From positions 62,001 through 126,000 of the forward strand of contig JAPOVT010000056.1 of NCBI GenBank assembly GCA_026708015.1: DNA of 64,000 nucleotides. Reading direction: 5' to 3'. Position 1 is the first letter of the stretch. Every line of letters starts with the position of its first letter. The translations under genes and the position numbers were made by a program. This DNA comes from a bacterium (GTDB taxonomy: Bacteria; Actinomycetota; Acidimicrobiia; Acidimicrobiales; Bin134). Below the pieces are notes generated by a model. That model ran no database searches. It was not told where the DNA came from and saw only the letters and a program-made list of their open reading frames with translations. Shown one piece after another: positions 26,120 to 34,699 of the stretch.

Positions 26120-26947
26120 CTAGGAGGCCGAGCGGGCGGCCACCACATCCGCGAAATCGACGAATGAGCGAAGCGTGTGGCCGCCGTCCACGGTGATGAA
26201 CTGGCCGGTGGTGAAGCTCGACTCCGGCCCGGCTAGATAACGGATGGCCCAGGCAACATCGTCAGGCCGGCCGATGCGTTGGAGGGGCTGCTGGTCGAGG
26301 TACTGGGCCACCACCGAGTCATTGTTCACCAAGCCTTGGGTGGTGTCGGTTGCGGTCAACCCCGGGCGCACCGCATTGACCCGGACGCCGAGGCCCCCCA
26401 ACTCGTCGGCGGCCACCCTGACCAGGGCATCCACCCCGGCTTTGCCCGCGCAGTAGGGGGCCAAGAAACGACATGACTGGATGGCCGAGGTGGATGACAC
26501 CGCCACGATTGAGCCGCCTCCAGCCTCAGCCATGTGGCGCCCGGCGTGCTTGATCATGATGAACGGGACAACCACGTTGAAGCTGACCGTCTCGGCGACT
26601 TGCTCGGGTTCGTAGTTGAGGATGGCGGCCATTGCGCCACCGCCGGGCACCGAGACCGCCATGTCGAGACATCCGGTGGGCTCGGCGGCTAGCCCCACCG
26701 CGGCCTGGACCTGGTCGCTGTCGGTGGCATCGCAGGCAGTCCAGCGGATGGAGCCGCCGGTGTCCGCGGCAAGCGGCCCGAGATCGTCGGCAACCTCTTG
26801 CAGATGGCCCGCGCTGCGGCTGGCGATCACCACGTGGGCCCCGTCAGCCACCAGCAGCCGGGCCGTGGATCGGCCGATCCCGCCCGCACCCCCGGTCACC
26901 AGGGCAGCCATACCAGCTAGCGGCCTACTCTCAGACAAGTCGCTCAT
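26120..26947 (-). CDS. Short-chain dehydrogenase/reductase
   Basis: 275 aa from ATG 26947, overlapping the upstream LLM gene stop by ATGA. NAD(P) motif ALVTGGAGGIGRSTARLL, structural N-x-x (VSFNVVVPF), catalytic Ser in AVSSTSAIQS, and Tyr/Lys in APYCAGKAGVD: the usual YxxxK reads Y-C-A-G-K and is intact. C-terminal GQFITVDGGHTL is typical. It oxidises or reduces a hydroxyl/keto group and is co-transcribed with the LLM oxidoreductase and the RCC1 lipoprotein. Confidence 0.88.
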   Translation of the reverse strand: MSDLSESRPLAGMAALVTGGAGGIGRSTARLLVADGAHVVIASRSAGHLQEVADDLGPLAADTGGSIRWTACDATDSDQVQAAVGLAAEPTGCLDMAVSVPGGGAMAAILNYEPEQVAETVSFNVVVPFIMIKHAGRHMAEAGGGSIVAVSSTSAIQSCRFLAPYCAGKAGVDALVRVAADELGGLGVRVNAVRPGLTATDTTQGLVNNDSVVAQYLDQQPLQRIGRPDDVAWAIRYLAGPESSFTTGQFITVDGGHTLRSFVDFADVVAARSAS

Positions 26948-27915
26948 ATCTCGGCCACTCCTTCGCGAACGACGGTACACAGCAGTTCGGCATGGCGATG
27001 GGCCAAGTCGTCGGGCATGCCTGCGATGCTGGCCCAGCAGTATGCCTCCACCATGGGGATGCCCTCAGACAGGCGGCGCAAGTGCTCGATGGCCTCGTCG
27101 GGGGTCAGCACTTCCATCGGGGAGATGACCCCCATGGTGCTGCGCCGCTCCCGCAGCTTCTCCACCGTGAGCAGGCTAGGGGTCTTGCCGGTGCCCGATG
27201 CCCCCGCGGCGCGGTAAGTGTTCAGCTGCCAGGCCAGATGGGGGAGGATGCGCTCGTAGGCCTCCTCGGGGTCGTCAGCCACCACCATGCTCACCACCCC
27301 AGCCATATTGGCGATGCCCGGGTCGTGGCCAGCCTCGGCCAGTCCCTCGGTATAGGGCTCCAGCGACGCCTGGTTGATGGACAAAAGCCCGCAGCCCAGC
27401 CGACCAGCCCGGCGGGCACCCTGGGGGCCGTTGTAGCCCAGCCAGATGGGGAAGGGATTCTGCACCGCGGGCGGGGTGACGATGCCCCCGTCCAGTAGCT
27501 CCCGCACCTCCCGCACCCGCTGGTCAGTGGTGGTATAGCGCTTGGACAGGTCGGCGCTGTAGGCCGCGAACTCGTCGTACACGTAGCCCGCGCCCAGCCC
27601 CAGGTCGATGCGTCCGTTGCTGATCTGGTCGGCCACCGCGGCCTCTTCGGCGATCTGGGGAGCTAGGCGTAGCGGCGCCAGCAGAACCGCAGTGCCGATC
27701 CTGATGCGCTGGGTTCGTGCTGCTACTGCGGCGGCGAAAGTGAGGGGCTGGGGCAGATAGCCGTCCTCGAAGAAGTGGTGCTCGCTGAGCCACACCGAGT
27801 CGGCCCCCCACTCCTCGGCTTGGACGGCCAGCTCCAGCGACTGCCGGTAGAAGTCGGGCCAGGGCTTTTGCCACTCCGGCGGGTTCCGCAAGTCCATATA
27901 GATGCCGATGCGCAT
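26944..27915 (-). CDS. LLM-class (luciferase-like) flavin/F420-dependent oxidoreductase
   Basis: 323 aa from ATG 27915, with TAGGGT (27922-27927, minus strand) six nt upstream, so probably leaderless. Luciferase-like TIM barrel: EEWGADSVWLSEHHFFEDGY, RIRIGTAVLLAPLR, AEEAAVADQISNGRIDLGLG and IWLGYNGPQGARRAGRLG. Actinobacterial members commonly use F420 or FMN for monooxygenation or hydride transfer on catabolic intermediates. First gene of the LLM-SDR-lipoprotein run. Confidence 0.87.
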   Translation of the reverse strand: MRIGIYMDLRNPPEWQKPWPDFYRQSLELAVQAEEWGADSVWLSEHHFFEDGYLPQPLTFAAAVAARTQRIRIGTAVLLAPLRLAPQIAEEAAVADQISNGRIDLGLGAGYVYDEFAAYSADLSKRYTTTDQRVREVRELLDGGIVTPPAVQNPFPIWLGYNGPQGARRAGRLGCGLLSINQASLEPYTEGLAEAGHDPGIANMAGVVSMVVADDPEEAYERILPHLAWQLNTYRAAGASGTGKTPSLLTVEKLRERRSTMGVISPMEVLTPDEAIEHLRRLSEGIPMVEAYCWASIAGMPDDLAHRHAELLCTVVREGVAEI

Positions 27916-27943
27916 TGTCTGACCCTACTGATATTCGATGTTG

Positions 27944-28801
27944 CTATTCGTCCTGGGTGGCCGGGGGCATCCAGTCGGGCCAGTGGTCGGCCAGGGCGAG
28001 CGACCATTCCGGGGATCGCTTCTCCAGGAAGGCCATGACCCCCTCGGTGGCGTCGGGCTGGCCCATGACGTGGAGGTGAATGCGGCGCTCCAGGTCGTTG
28101 ATGATGCCTTGATCGCCGGGTGAGGTGGTCCACAGCAGGCGCTTGCTGAGCGCCACCGACACCGGAGCGACGTTCAGGGCGATGTCTCTGGCTGTCTCCA
28201 TGGCGGCAGGCAGAACTTCGTCAGCGGGCAGGGCGGCAGTGGCCAAACCCATCTCTGCGGCCTCCTGGCCGGTGTACATCTTGCCGGTGAGGAGGATCTC
28301 GATTGCCTTGGCGTGGCCCACGGTGCGGGGCAGTGTCCAGTGGGATCGCAGGTCGGGAAGCACGCCCCGGCGGTTCTGCACAATGCCCCAACGGGCATCG
28401 GCGGCGATATAGCGGATGTCGCATTGAAGGGCCATGGTCATGCCCAGGCCCACGGCGTGGCCGTTGATGGCGGCAATGACCGGCTTGCGAACGTCCCAGG
28501 GGTGGAACTCGAGGGGGTCGGACCGGAAGCTGTCGGTCTTGGGCGTGCCGAACACGCCGGGACCGCCGGAGAAGTCGGCCCCCGCGCAAAAGGCTCGTCC
28601 TTCGCCGGTGATAACCACCGCCCGCACGTCCTCATCGGCATCGCTGCGGCACAGGGCATCCGACATCTCTGTGCCCATCAGGGTGCTGAAGGCGTTGAGC
28701 TTCTCGGGCCGGTTCAACGTGATCACTGCCACCCGGTTCTCCACTGAGTAGGCGATGTCCTGGTAGCTGTTGGGAGCGTGGCCACCTGGGTTCTCAATCA
28801 C
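27944..28801 (-). CDS. Enoyl-CoA hydratase family protein
   Basis: 285 aa. GTG 28801 is chosen because it overlaps the stop of the upstream ATPase (GTGA, 28798-28801). Crotonase motifs: NRVAVITLNRPEKLNAFS, TGEGRAFCAGADFSGG, INGHAVGLGMTMALQCDIRY and VQNRRGVLPDLRSHWTLPR. The segment 'RRGVLPDLRSHWTLPR' is shared with crotonases annotated for short-branched or unusual acyl-CoAs. Likely beta-oxidation role. Coupling to a P-type ATPase gene is odd and may be incidental. Confidence 0.85.
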   Translation of the reverse strand: MIENPGGHAPNSYQDIAYSVENRVAVITLNRPEKLNAFSTLMGTEMSDALCRSDADEDVRAVVITGEGRAFCAGADFSGGPGVFGTPKTDSFRSDPLEFHPWDVRKPVIAAINGHAVGLGMTMALQCDIRYIAADARWGIVQNRRGVLPDLRSHWTLPRTVGHAKAIEILLTGKMYTGQEAAEMGLATAALPADEVLPAAMETARDIALNVAPVSVALSKRLLWTTSPGDQGIINDLERRIHLHVMGQPDATEGVMAFLEKRSPEWSLALADHWPDWMPPATQDE

Positions 28802-31173
28802 TGGCCTTGGTATCTCCTCAAGGCTCGGGGGATGGTCAGCACGCCCGCGCCGGCGATGGCCACGGCGGCGATGGTGGGAATCCACATCCAGCCTGGGGGG
28901 ACGTCCAGTTCGAAGAAGTTTCGGGTCCACGGCCACACCATCACGATCAGGTACGATCCACCCATAGCCGCGGCCAGGCCGATCTTCCACGGCCGCAGCG
29001 GACGGCTGATTGCCACCAAGATCACCAGCCCGACGCCCAGCAGGGTGAACGTGGCCACGGTGCGGGCCTCGGGCAGGGTGACCTCTTCGTGGCGTCGGGC
29101 GATCTCGTAGACGAAGAAGGACGCCACCGCGGCCAGCACCCCGGCGGGGACCGAGAATCGCAGCACTCGGGACAGAAAGCCGGGTCGGATCAGCTCGGTG
29201 CTGGGGGCCAGAGCTAGGAAAATGCCGGGCACGCCGATAGAGAAGGTGCCCACCAGGGTGAGATGGCGGGGCAAGAACGGGTATTCCACGGTGAAGATCC
29301 CCACCAGCACGGTGAGCAGCACGGCGTAGGCCGCCTTGGTCACGAACAGATTGGCCACCCGCTCCACGTTGTTGATCACCTTGCGCCCCTGGGCCAGCAC
29401 CTCGGGCAGGGTGGCAAATGAGTTGTCCAGCAGCACCAACTGGGCCACGGCCCGGGTGGAGGCCGACCCGCTGCCCATGGCTATCCCCATGTCGGCGTTT
29501 TTGAGGGCCAGCACATCGTTCACACCATCGCCGGTCATGGCCACGGTGTGGCCCCTGGACTGGAGGGCATCCACCATGGTCCGCTTCTGCTGGGGGGTCA
29601 CCCGCCCGAATACTGCGTTCTCAGCCAGCGCAGCAGCCATCTCGTCGGTGTCGTCGGGCAACTCCCGGGCATCCATGTGTTTGTCGGCATTGGGGATGCC
29701 GGCCCGCTGGGCCACCGCGGCCACCGTGGCGGTATGGTCGCCGGAGATCACCTTGAGGTTCACCCCCTGCTCCCGGAAGAAGGCCAGGATCTCGGGGGCG
29801 TCGGGGCGAATGGTGTCCTCTAGTAGGATCAAGGCCAACGGGGTCCGGCTCTCAGGCAACGTCTCGTCGGCCAGCGGCTCAGGACTACGGGCCAACAGCA
29901 GGGTGCGCCGGCCCTCTTCAGCGTGCCCGGCCACTCGGTTCATCACGTCGGGCAGGTCTCCGGCGATCACGTCGGGCGCCCCGAAGTAGAAGGCGCCGTG
30001 GTTGCGGAACTCCATTGCCGACCATTTACGGGCGCTGGAGAACGGCGTGACCCCTACCGGGCCCCAACCTCCGCCGTCATCGCCTGCGGGGGCCGGATAG
30101 GCATCGCGCACCGCCAGCATGGTGGCGTTGGGGGCCTCGTCAGCATGGGCCATAGCGCCCAGGGTGGTGGCGACTAGTGCGGGATCGACGCCGGGCAGGC
30201 TCTCCACATCGCCGAAGCTGATGTGGCCGGTGGTGATGGTGCCGGTCTTGTCCAAGCACAGCACGTCGGTGCGGGCCAGCAGCTCTACCGTAGCCAGCTC
30301 CTTGGCCAGCGCCCGCCGGCGGGCCAAGGCGATCACCCCGGCTACGAAAGAGAGGCTGGTGAGCAGCACCAGACCGTCGGGGACCATCGCCACCGCGGCG
30401 GCCACCGTACCCTGCAAGGCGTTCTGCCAGCGGTCCTCGGTGTCGAGCAGCACCAAGATGAGCAGGGCAGAAGCCGGAGGGATCATCACTATGAGCCAGC
30501 GCAGCACGGTGTCGATGCCGCGGCGCAGCTCGCTGTTGACCAGGGTAAATCGGCGGGCCTCCTCCGAAAGGGAGCTGGCGTAGGACTCGGCGCCGATGCG
30601 GGTGGCCTGGTAGCGGCCGCTGCCCGCCGCCACAAAACTGCCCGACAGCAGCTCGTCGCCGGGGTTCTTCTCGATGGGATCGGCTTCGCCGGTGAGCAGC
30701 GACTCGTCGGCCTCCAGGCCGGATGAGGTGAGCACTGCTCCATCCACCACTACTTGGTCGCCGGGGGCCAGCTCCAGCACCTCGTCGGCCACCACTTCGC
30801 TGACGCCGACTTCGGACAACTCGCCATCGCGGACCACTCGGGCCTTGGGCGCGCTGAGCACTGCCAGCCTGTCCAGTTCTCTCTTCGCCCTGATCTCTTG
30901 GGCCACGCCGATGACTGCGTTGGAGACCACCACTCCGACGAACAGGCCGTCGCGGGGGAATCCGGCCACCAGAATGGCGGCGAACAGCGCCAGCATGATC
31001 CCGTTGACAGGGGAGAACACATTGGCCCGCAATATCTGGGGCAGCGTGCGCACGGGTGCGTCCGGCACCCGGTTGGTGCGCCCGGAAGCTACCCGTTCGG
31101 CTACCTGTGCGGCAGTGAGCCCCCGCGCCGCTTCAACATCGGCGACTTGGTTCGGCGCGGAGTCAGAATCCAT
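28798..31173 (-). CDS. ctpE: CtpE-like cation-transporting P-type ATPase
   Basis: 791 aa. P-type hallmarks: actuator-domain LLTGEADPIEKNPGD, phosphorylation site CLDKTGTITTG, hinge MTGDGVNDVLALKNADMGIA, and M4 motif MVPDGLVLL. N-terminal cation_ATPase_N-like region, about ten predicted membrane segments, no metal-binding CxxC. This arrangement resembles mycobacterial CtpE, a P-type ATPase linked to Ca2+ uptake, rather than copper or potassium pumps. It moves cations across the membrane at the cost of ATP. The symbol is given by resemblance and the ion specificity is unproven. Confidence 0.85.
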   Translation of the reverse strand: MDSDSAPNQVADVEAARGLTAAQVAERVASGRTNRVPDAPVRTLPQILRANVFSPVNGIMLALFAAILVAGFPRDGLFVGVVVSNAVIGVAQEIRAKRELDRLAVLSAPKARVVRDGELSEVGVSEVVADEVLELAPGDQVVVDGAVLTSSGLEADESLLTGEADPIEKNPGDELLSGSFVAAGSGRYQATRIGAESYASSLSEEARRFTLVNSELRRGIDTVLRWLIVMIPPASALLILVLLDTEDRWQNALQGTVAAAVAMVPDGLVLLTSLSFVAGVIALARRRALAKELATVELLARTDVLCLDKTGTITTGHISFGDVESLPGVDPALVATTLGAMAHADEAPNATMLAVRDAYPAPAGDDGGGWGPVGVTPFSSARKWSAMEFRNHGAFYFGAPDVIAGDLPDVMNRVAGHAEEGRRTLLLARSPEPLADETLPESRTPLALILLEDTIRPDAPEILAFFREQGVNLKVISGDHTATVAAVAQRAGIPNADKHMDARELPDDTDEMAAALAENAVFGRVTPQQKRTMVDALQSRGHTVAMTGDGVNDVLALKNADMGIAMGSGSASTRAVAQLVLLDNSFATLPEVLAQGRKVINNVERVANLFVTKAAYAVLLTVLVGIFTVEYPFLPRHLTLVGTFSIGVPGIFLALAPSTELIRPGFLSRVLRFSVPAGVLAAVASFFVYEIARRHEEVTLPEARTVATFTLLGVGLVILVAISRPLRPWKIGLAAAMGGSYLIVMVWPWTRNFFELDVPPGWMWIPTIAAVAIAGAGVLTIPRALRRYQGQ

Positions 31174-31222
31174 CAGGCATTGAAGTTACCGGCTCGACAT
31201 GAACACGGGAGGAGTCATTTGC

Positions 31223-31298
31223 GGACTGGCAACTCGTCGTCGCACTGATGACTCGTCGTCGCACTGATGACTCGCCGTCAGACTGGTAACTCACCATC
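31223..31298. repeat. Four tandem 19-bp repeats
   Basis: Four copies of a 19-nt unit (consensus GCACTGATGACTCGTCGTC) run back to back between the ATPase start and the FG-GAP lipoprotein stop. Units 2 and 3 differ at one base; units 1 and 4 are more diverged. They could be a regulatory binding array for the ATPase promoter region or a simple expansion. Confidence 0.85.
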
Positions 31299-31301
31299 TC
31301 G

Positions 31302-32669
31302 TCACTGCCAGATGCGCAGCGAGCCCTCGAGCGTGGCGACGGCCACCGACATGGTGCCATCAGGTCGGGTCAGCAGCGCGATGTTTGAGGCCAGCGTGCC
31401 CCCGAGCGGACGGCTCCACATATCCACCGCTCCGTCGGGGCCATGGCGCACGCCGGCGATGTGCTGGCGGTCCAGCGTTGGGACGACCAGTTCGACATAG
31501 TTGTCCCGGTCGATGTCGGCGGCCACGGCCTGTTCGAGGTTACGGGCGCCGAACTCGTGGGACCGGTATCCCGTCCGTGTCGCCACAACCCCCAACTTGC
31601 CACTGCTCAAGCTCAAGAACCTGACCGAACCCTGAGCGTCGGGGTACAGCACTTCAACGATCTCAGTTTGCCCGGTGGGACCGAGCGGCCCAACCGCTAC
31701 CAAGTGGCGCCAACCCAGCAATCGGTCCACCGGATCGCTGATCGCCACCACACCGCCCCCGGTACTGGACGCCACCACCAACCAGATTTGGCTGTCATTG
31801 CTGACGGTGAGCACCACATCGTCGACTCCGTCGCCGTCGGCATCGGCCAATAGGGGGGCGATGGACTCGATCACGTCGTCCCCTGACCGGTAGATCGTCT
31901 CCACCTCGTTGACTCCGACGGTGACCACCACTACCGCCGTGGCCTCCAGGTTGTCGCCCAAGGCCGAATGGGGGAAGCGATCGGTGGGCTCAGCCAGAAC
32001 CAGCACCTTCTCGGGGCTGACCTGAACGACCCGGGTGTCGGGAAGCACCTTGAGATCGGGTCGCCACAGCGTGCCGTCGGGCTCCAGCACGGTGAGCCGC
32101 TGGAGATTGTCCACGTAGGCGGCTCGATTGCCGGTCAGATACACCGGCACGCTGTTGGGCGAGGCGTTGGCCGGGGTGGTGGCCAGACGCACCGAGTTGC
32201 CCTGCACGGCGAGCACTGGCGGCTGGCCCGGTGCCAGCCATCCACCGGGTATCTCGAAAGGAAGCGGCTGGCCTCCAATGGGGATCTGGTAGCCGTACAC
32301 CGTTCCGTCGGCCAGAGCCACCGCCCAGACATCCCCATTGGGAGTGCTGGTACCGGTGACCCAAGTGGGGACGTCGCCCAGATTGATGTCCTTGGTGGTG
32401 ATTTGCTGAATGAACCCGGTGCCCAGCCCCGAGCCGATGGCCAATCGGTTGCCATTGGGCTGAAAGACGGGATCCACGTAGGTCACCGGACCTCGGTCGG
32501 GGGGTGGAGTGGCGGTGGCCGGTGGCTGAGTGACCGCTGGGGTGGCGGTGGGGGTGGTCCGGGTAGCCGAACCCGAACCGCAGGCGCCGATAGCAACCAC
32601 GATGAGCGCCGCCATCACAGCCAGAGCCCTATGTGATGCCGCCATTCGGCGGGAGGCGCTGCGGGTCAT
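31302..32669 (-). CDS. Lipoprotein with FG-GAP/VCBS-type propeller repeats
   Basis: 455 aa from ATG 32669, overlapping the Nudix gene stop by ATGA. A signal peptide ends in VVAIGAC (Cys30), then a Thr/Pro-rich spacer (~33-58). Acidic, calcium-binding FG-GAP loops are visible: LLADADGDGVDDVVLTVSND and AADIDRDNYVELVVPTL. Such beta-propellers sit on the cell surface in adhesion, sensing or enzyme scaffolds. No catalytic motif seen. It lies in the SDR-fragment/Nudix/lipoprotein run. Confidence 0.8.
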   Translation of the reverse strand: MTRSASRRMAASHRALAVMAALIVVAIGACGSGSATRTTPTATPAVTQPPATATPPPDRGPVTYVDPVFQPNGNRLAIGSGLGTGFIQQITTKDINLGDVPTWVTGTSTPNGDVWAVALADGTVYGYQIPIGGQPLPFEIPGGWLAPGQPPVLAVQGNSVRLATTPANASPNSVPVYLTGNRAAYVDNLQRLTVLEPDGTLWRPDLKVLPDTRVVQVSPEKVLVLAEPTDRFPHSALGDNLEATAVVVVTVGVNEVETIYRSGDDVIESIAPLLADADGDGVDDVVLTVSNDSQIWLVVASSTGGGVVAISDPVDRLLGWRHLVAVGPLGPTGQTEIVEVLYPDAQGSVRFLSLSSGKLGVVATRTGYRSHEFGARNLEQAVAADIDRDNYVELVVPTLDRQHIAGVRHGPDGAVDMWSRPLGGTLASNIALLTRPDGTMSVAVATLEGSLRIWQ

Positions 32670-33403
32670 GTCCGCTCGAACCGCCAGCCGCCCTCCTTCA
32701 GGGTGAGGCGGTGCCGGGGGCCGGGCGCGCTGGCGTCATGGGCGTCGTACCCGGCATCGCCGTGCCACAGCGACACCGGGACCTTGCCGTCGAGGGCGAT
32801 ATGGGTCTCATAGTGGGGGATGTCGTCGGACCGGCCTCGGGCTGCGGCCAGGGCGTCGTCGACAGATGGGTGCTCGCCCAGCTCCATCAGCGTGATGAAG
32901 GTGGGTGGGACCATGTCGATCTCACCGGCGGCATGTCGGGCCAGGGTTTCGGCCGGGCGCCACCAGGCGTGCTCTTTGATCTCGCCGCCGTCCACAGTGA
33001 CCCTGCCGGCGGGGGCGGGGGCGAGGAAAAACCAAGTGGCGAAGCGCTTGTTGATGGTGGTGGGGGGCACCCAGTGGGAGTAGGGCACCAGGTCATCGAT
33101 TGCGATGGCCAGGTCGGCCTCCTCCTCGGCTTCCCGCACCGCCGCTACCCGGCTGGCGGCGAATATGTCGTCGGGCTGGCCGGCGGGGTAGTCGTCATCG
33201 TCCACTCGGCCGCCGGGGAACACCCACTTGCCGCCGACGAAGCTGAGCTTGGAGCTACGCCGCATCATCAGGGTTTCCAGCCCTCCGGGGGCGTCTCGCA
33301 AGAGCACCACGGTGGCCGCGGCCACGAGTTCCGGCGCTTCTTCGTCCTCCCCAGCCCAATCAGCGAACCGGTGGCGCTTGTCGTCGCTCGGGGATTCGCT
33401 CAT
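32666..33403 (-). CDS. NUDIX hydrolase (NUDT19/RNUDT-like)
   Basis: 245 aa, overlapping the upstream SDR-fragment stop by ATGA. The Nudix box is split by an insertion: [16 protein letters not shown], then [18 protein letters not shown]. This fits the long-box NUDT7/8/19-like class acting on CoA or acyl-CoA derivatives; the REAEEEAD core keeps the metal-binding Glu residues. It probably hydrolyses a nucleoside diphosphate-linked compound. Downstream of it is the FG-GAP lipoprotein. Confidence 0.85.
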   Translation of the reverse strand: MSESPSDDKRHRFADWAGEDEEAPELVAAATVVLLRDAPGGLETLMMRRSSKLSFVGGKWVFPGGRVDDDDYPAGQPDDIFAASRVAAVREAEEEADLAIAIDDLVPYSHWVPPTTINKRFATWFFLAPAPAGRVTVDGGEIKEHAWWRPAETLARHAAGEIDMVPPTFITLMELGEHPSVDDALAAARGRSDDIPHYETHIALDGKVPVSLWHGDAGYDAHDASAPGPRHRLTLKEGGWRFERT

Positions 33404-33696
33404 GGTGATTCGGTCCCGAGCATTCGGGCACGAACCTCAGGTCTGGTTACAAATACCGGGGCGTTGTCGTCGCCCAGTATGGCCAGCTTCACTGACATGC
33501 CGCCGTCCACGGCCAGCACCTGTCCAGTGATGTAGCTGGCCTGGGGGCTGAGCAGGAACACCGCGGCGGCGGCGATCTCCGTAGCATGGCCTCGGCGGCC
33601 CAGGGGAATAGCCCTCCTGGCCGCTTTGGGAGACTCTTCGTCGCCGACCCGGGGCGTGGTGATGGTGCCGGTGAGATCGGCAACTAGCTGAGCCAT
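33400..33696 (-). pseudogene. C-terminal fragment of a short-chain dehydrogenase, possibly still expressed
   Basis: 98 aa from ATG 33696. Only the last third of an SDR is present ([44 protein letters not shown]); the Rossmann motif and YxxxK are absent. TAGGGT (33703-33708, minus) lies six nt before the ATG, and the stop overlaps the Nudix start by ATGA, so a promoter and operon position survive. It may only serve as a translational leader for the Nudix gene. Confidence 0.7.
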
Positions 33697-33808
33697 CCTC
33701 TCACCCTACGGCCTGCTATCCGGTGGGCTGGGTCACGCAGAAATCATTGACTGCGAAATATCCCTGGCAAGATGAGGCGTCGGTTAGTCGGACAGAGGAG
33801 TTCGGGCG

Positions 33809-34642
33809 ATGAAGGAGCTCAACGGCAGGGTTGCGGTGGTGACCGGGGCGGCTAGCGGGATCGGGTTCGCCTTGAGCAAGCGGTTTGCCGCCGAGGGGAT
33901 GCAGGTGGTGATGGCCGACGTGGAGGAAGAAGCGCTGGCCCGGTCGGCCACCCAGCTTGGGGCCGATAGCGCCGATGTGCTGGGTGTGCTGTGCGATGTG
34001 AGCGATGCCGCTGCGGTGAGGGATTTGGCCGAGCAGACGCTGTCGGCCTATGGCGGGGTTCATGTGGTGTGCAACAACGCCGGGGTGGGACCCGCCGGGC
34101 TGATGCTGGAGACCACGCCCGAGGAATGGGATTGGATCGTGGGGGTGAACGTGATGGGCGTGGCCCATGGTGTGATCACGTTTGCGCCTCTCATGGTGGA
34201 ATCCGGTGAGGGCCATATTGTCAACACCGCGTCAGAGGCTGGACTGGTCACCAACAGCGTGCTGGGCATGTACTGCGCCACCAAGCACGCGGTGGTGGGG
34301 TTGACCGAGTCGCTGTGGCGAGAGGTGCATCCCCAGGGTGTGGGGGTGTCGTGTTTGTGCCCCAATCTGGTGAACACCCAGATTTTCAACTCCGAGCGCA
34401 ATCGCCCCTACGGCGCCGAGCTGACTGCTACTCAGAATGCCATCATGACCCCGCTGCGGGAGACGCTCAGCGCCCAGGGAATAGCGCCTTCAGTGGTAGC
34501 CGACAACGTGGTGAACGCCATTGTGGAGGACCGGTTTTGGGTGTTCACCCATGACATCACCCCCGAGGCGGCCGCCATCCGCTTCACTGATATCGAGGCT
34601 CGCCGCAACCCAACCGACCCCTACGCGGGGATGGAGTTATAG
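33809..34642 (+). CDS. Short-chain dehydrogenase/reductase
   Basis: 277 aa; GAGGAG lies 8 nt before ATG. Rossmann motif VVTGAASGIGFALSKRFA, NNAG (VVCNNAGVGPAGL), catalytic Ser in VNTASEAGLVTNS and YxxxK (MYCATKHAVVGL). The C-terminus lacks the classical 'VDGG' ending and resembles SDRs with a longer tail (RRNPTDPYAGMEL). Substrate unknown; an alcohol or ketone of the local catabolic pathways is likely. Confidence 0.9.
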   Translation: MKELNGRVAVVTGAASGIGFALSKRFAAEGMQVVMADVEEEALARSATQLGADSADVLGVLCDVSDAAAVRDLAEQTLSAYGGVHVVCNNAGVGPAGLMLETTPEEWDWIVGVNVMGVAHGVITFAPLMVESGEGHIVNTASEAGLVTNSVLGMYCATKHAVVGLTESLWREVHPQGVGVSCLCPNLVNTQIFNSERNRPYGAELTATQNAIMTPLRETLSAQGIAPSVVADNVVNAIVEDRFWVFTHDITPEAAAIRFTDIEARRNPTDPYAGMEL

Positions 34643-34699
34643 AGCGGTCTCTGCCTGCCGCTTCGGAGTTTCTCGGCAGCAGTGGGCTAAATTCTCGCC

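Noticed and set aside
33400-33696. The SDR N-terminal piece (23465-23674) and C-terminal piece (33400-33696) as halves of one gene
   Set aside because: They are 10 kb apart and in the wrong order for one minus-strand gene, and no matching breakpoint was seen.
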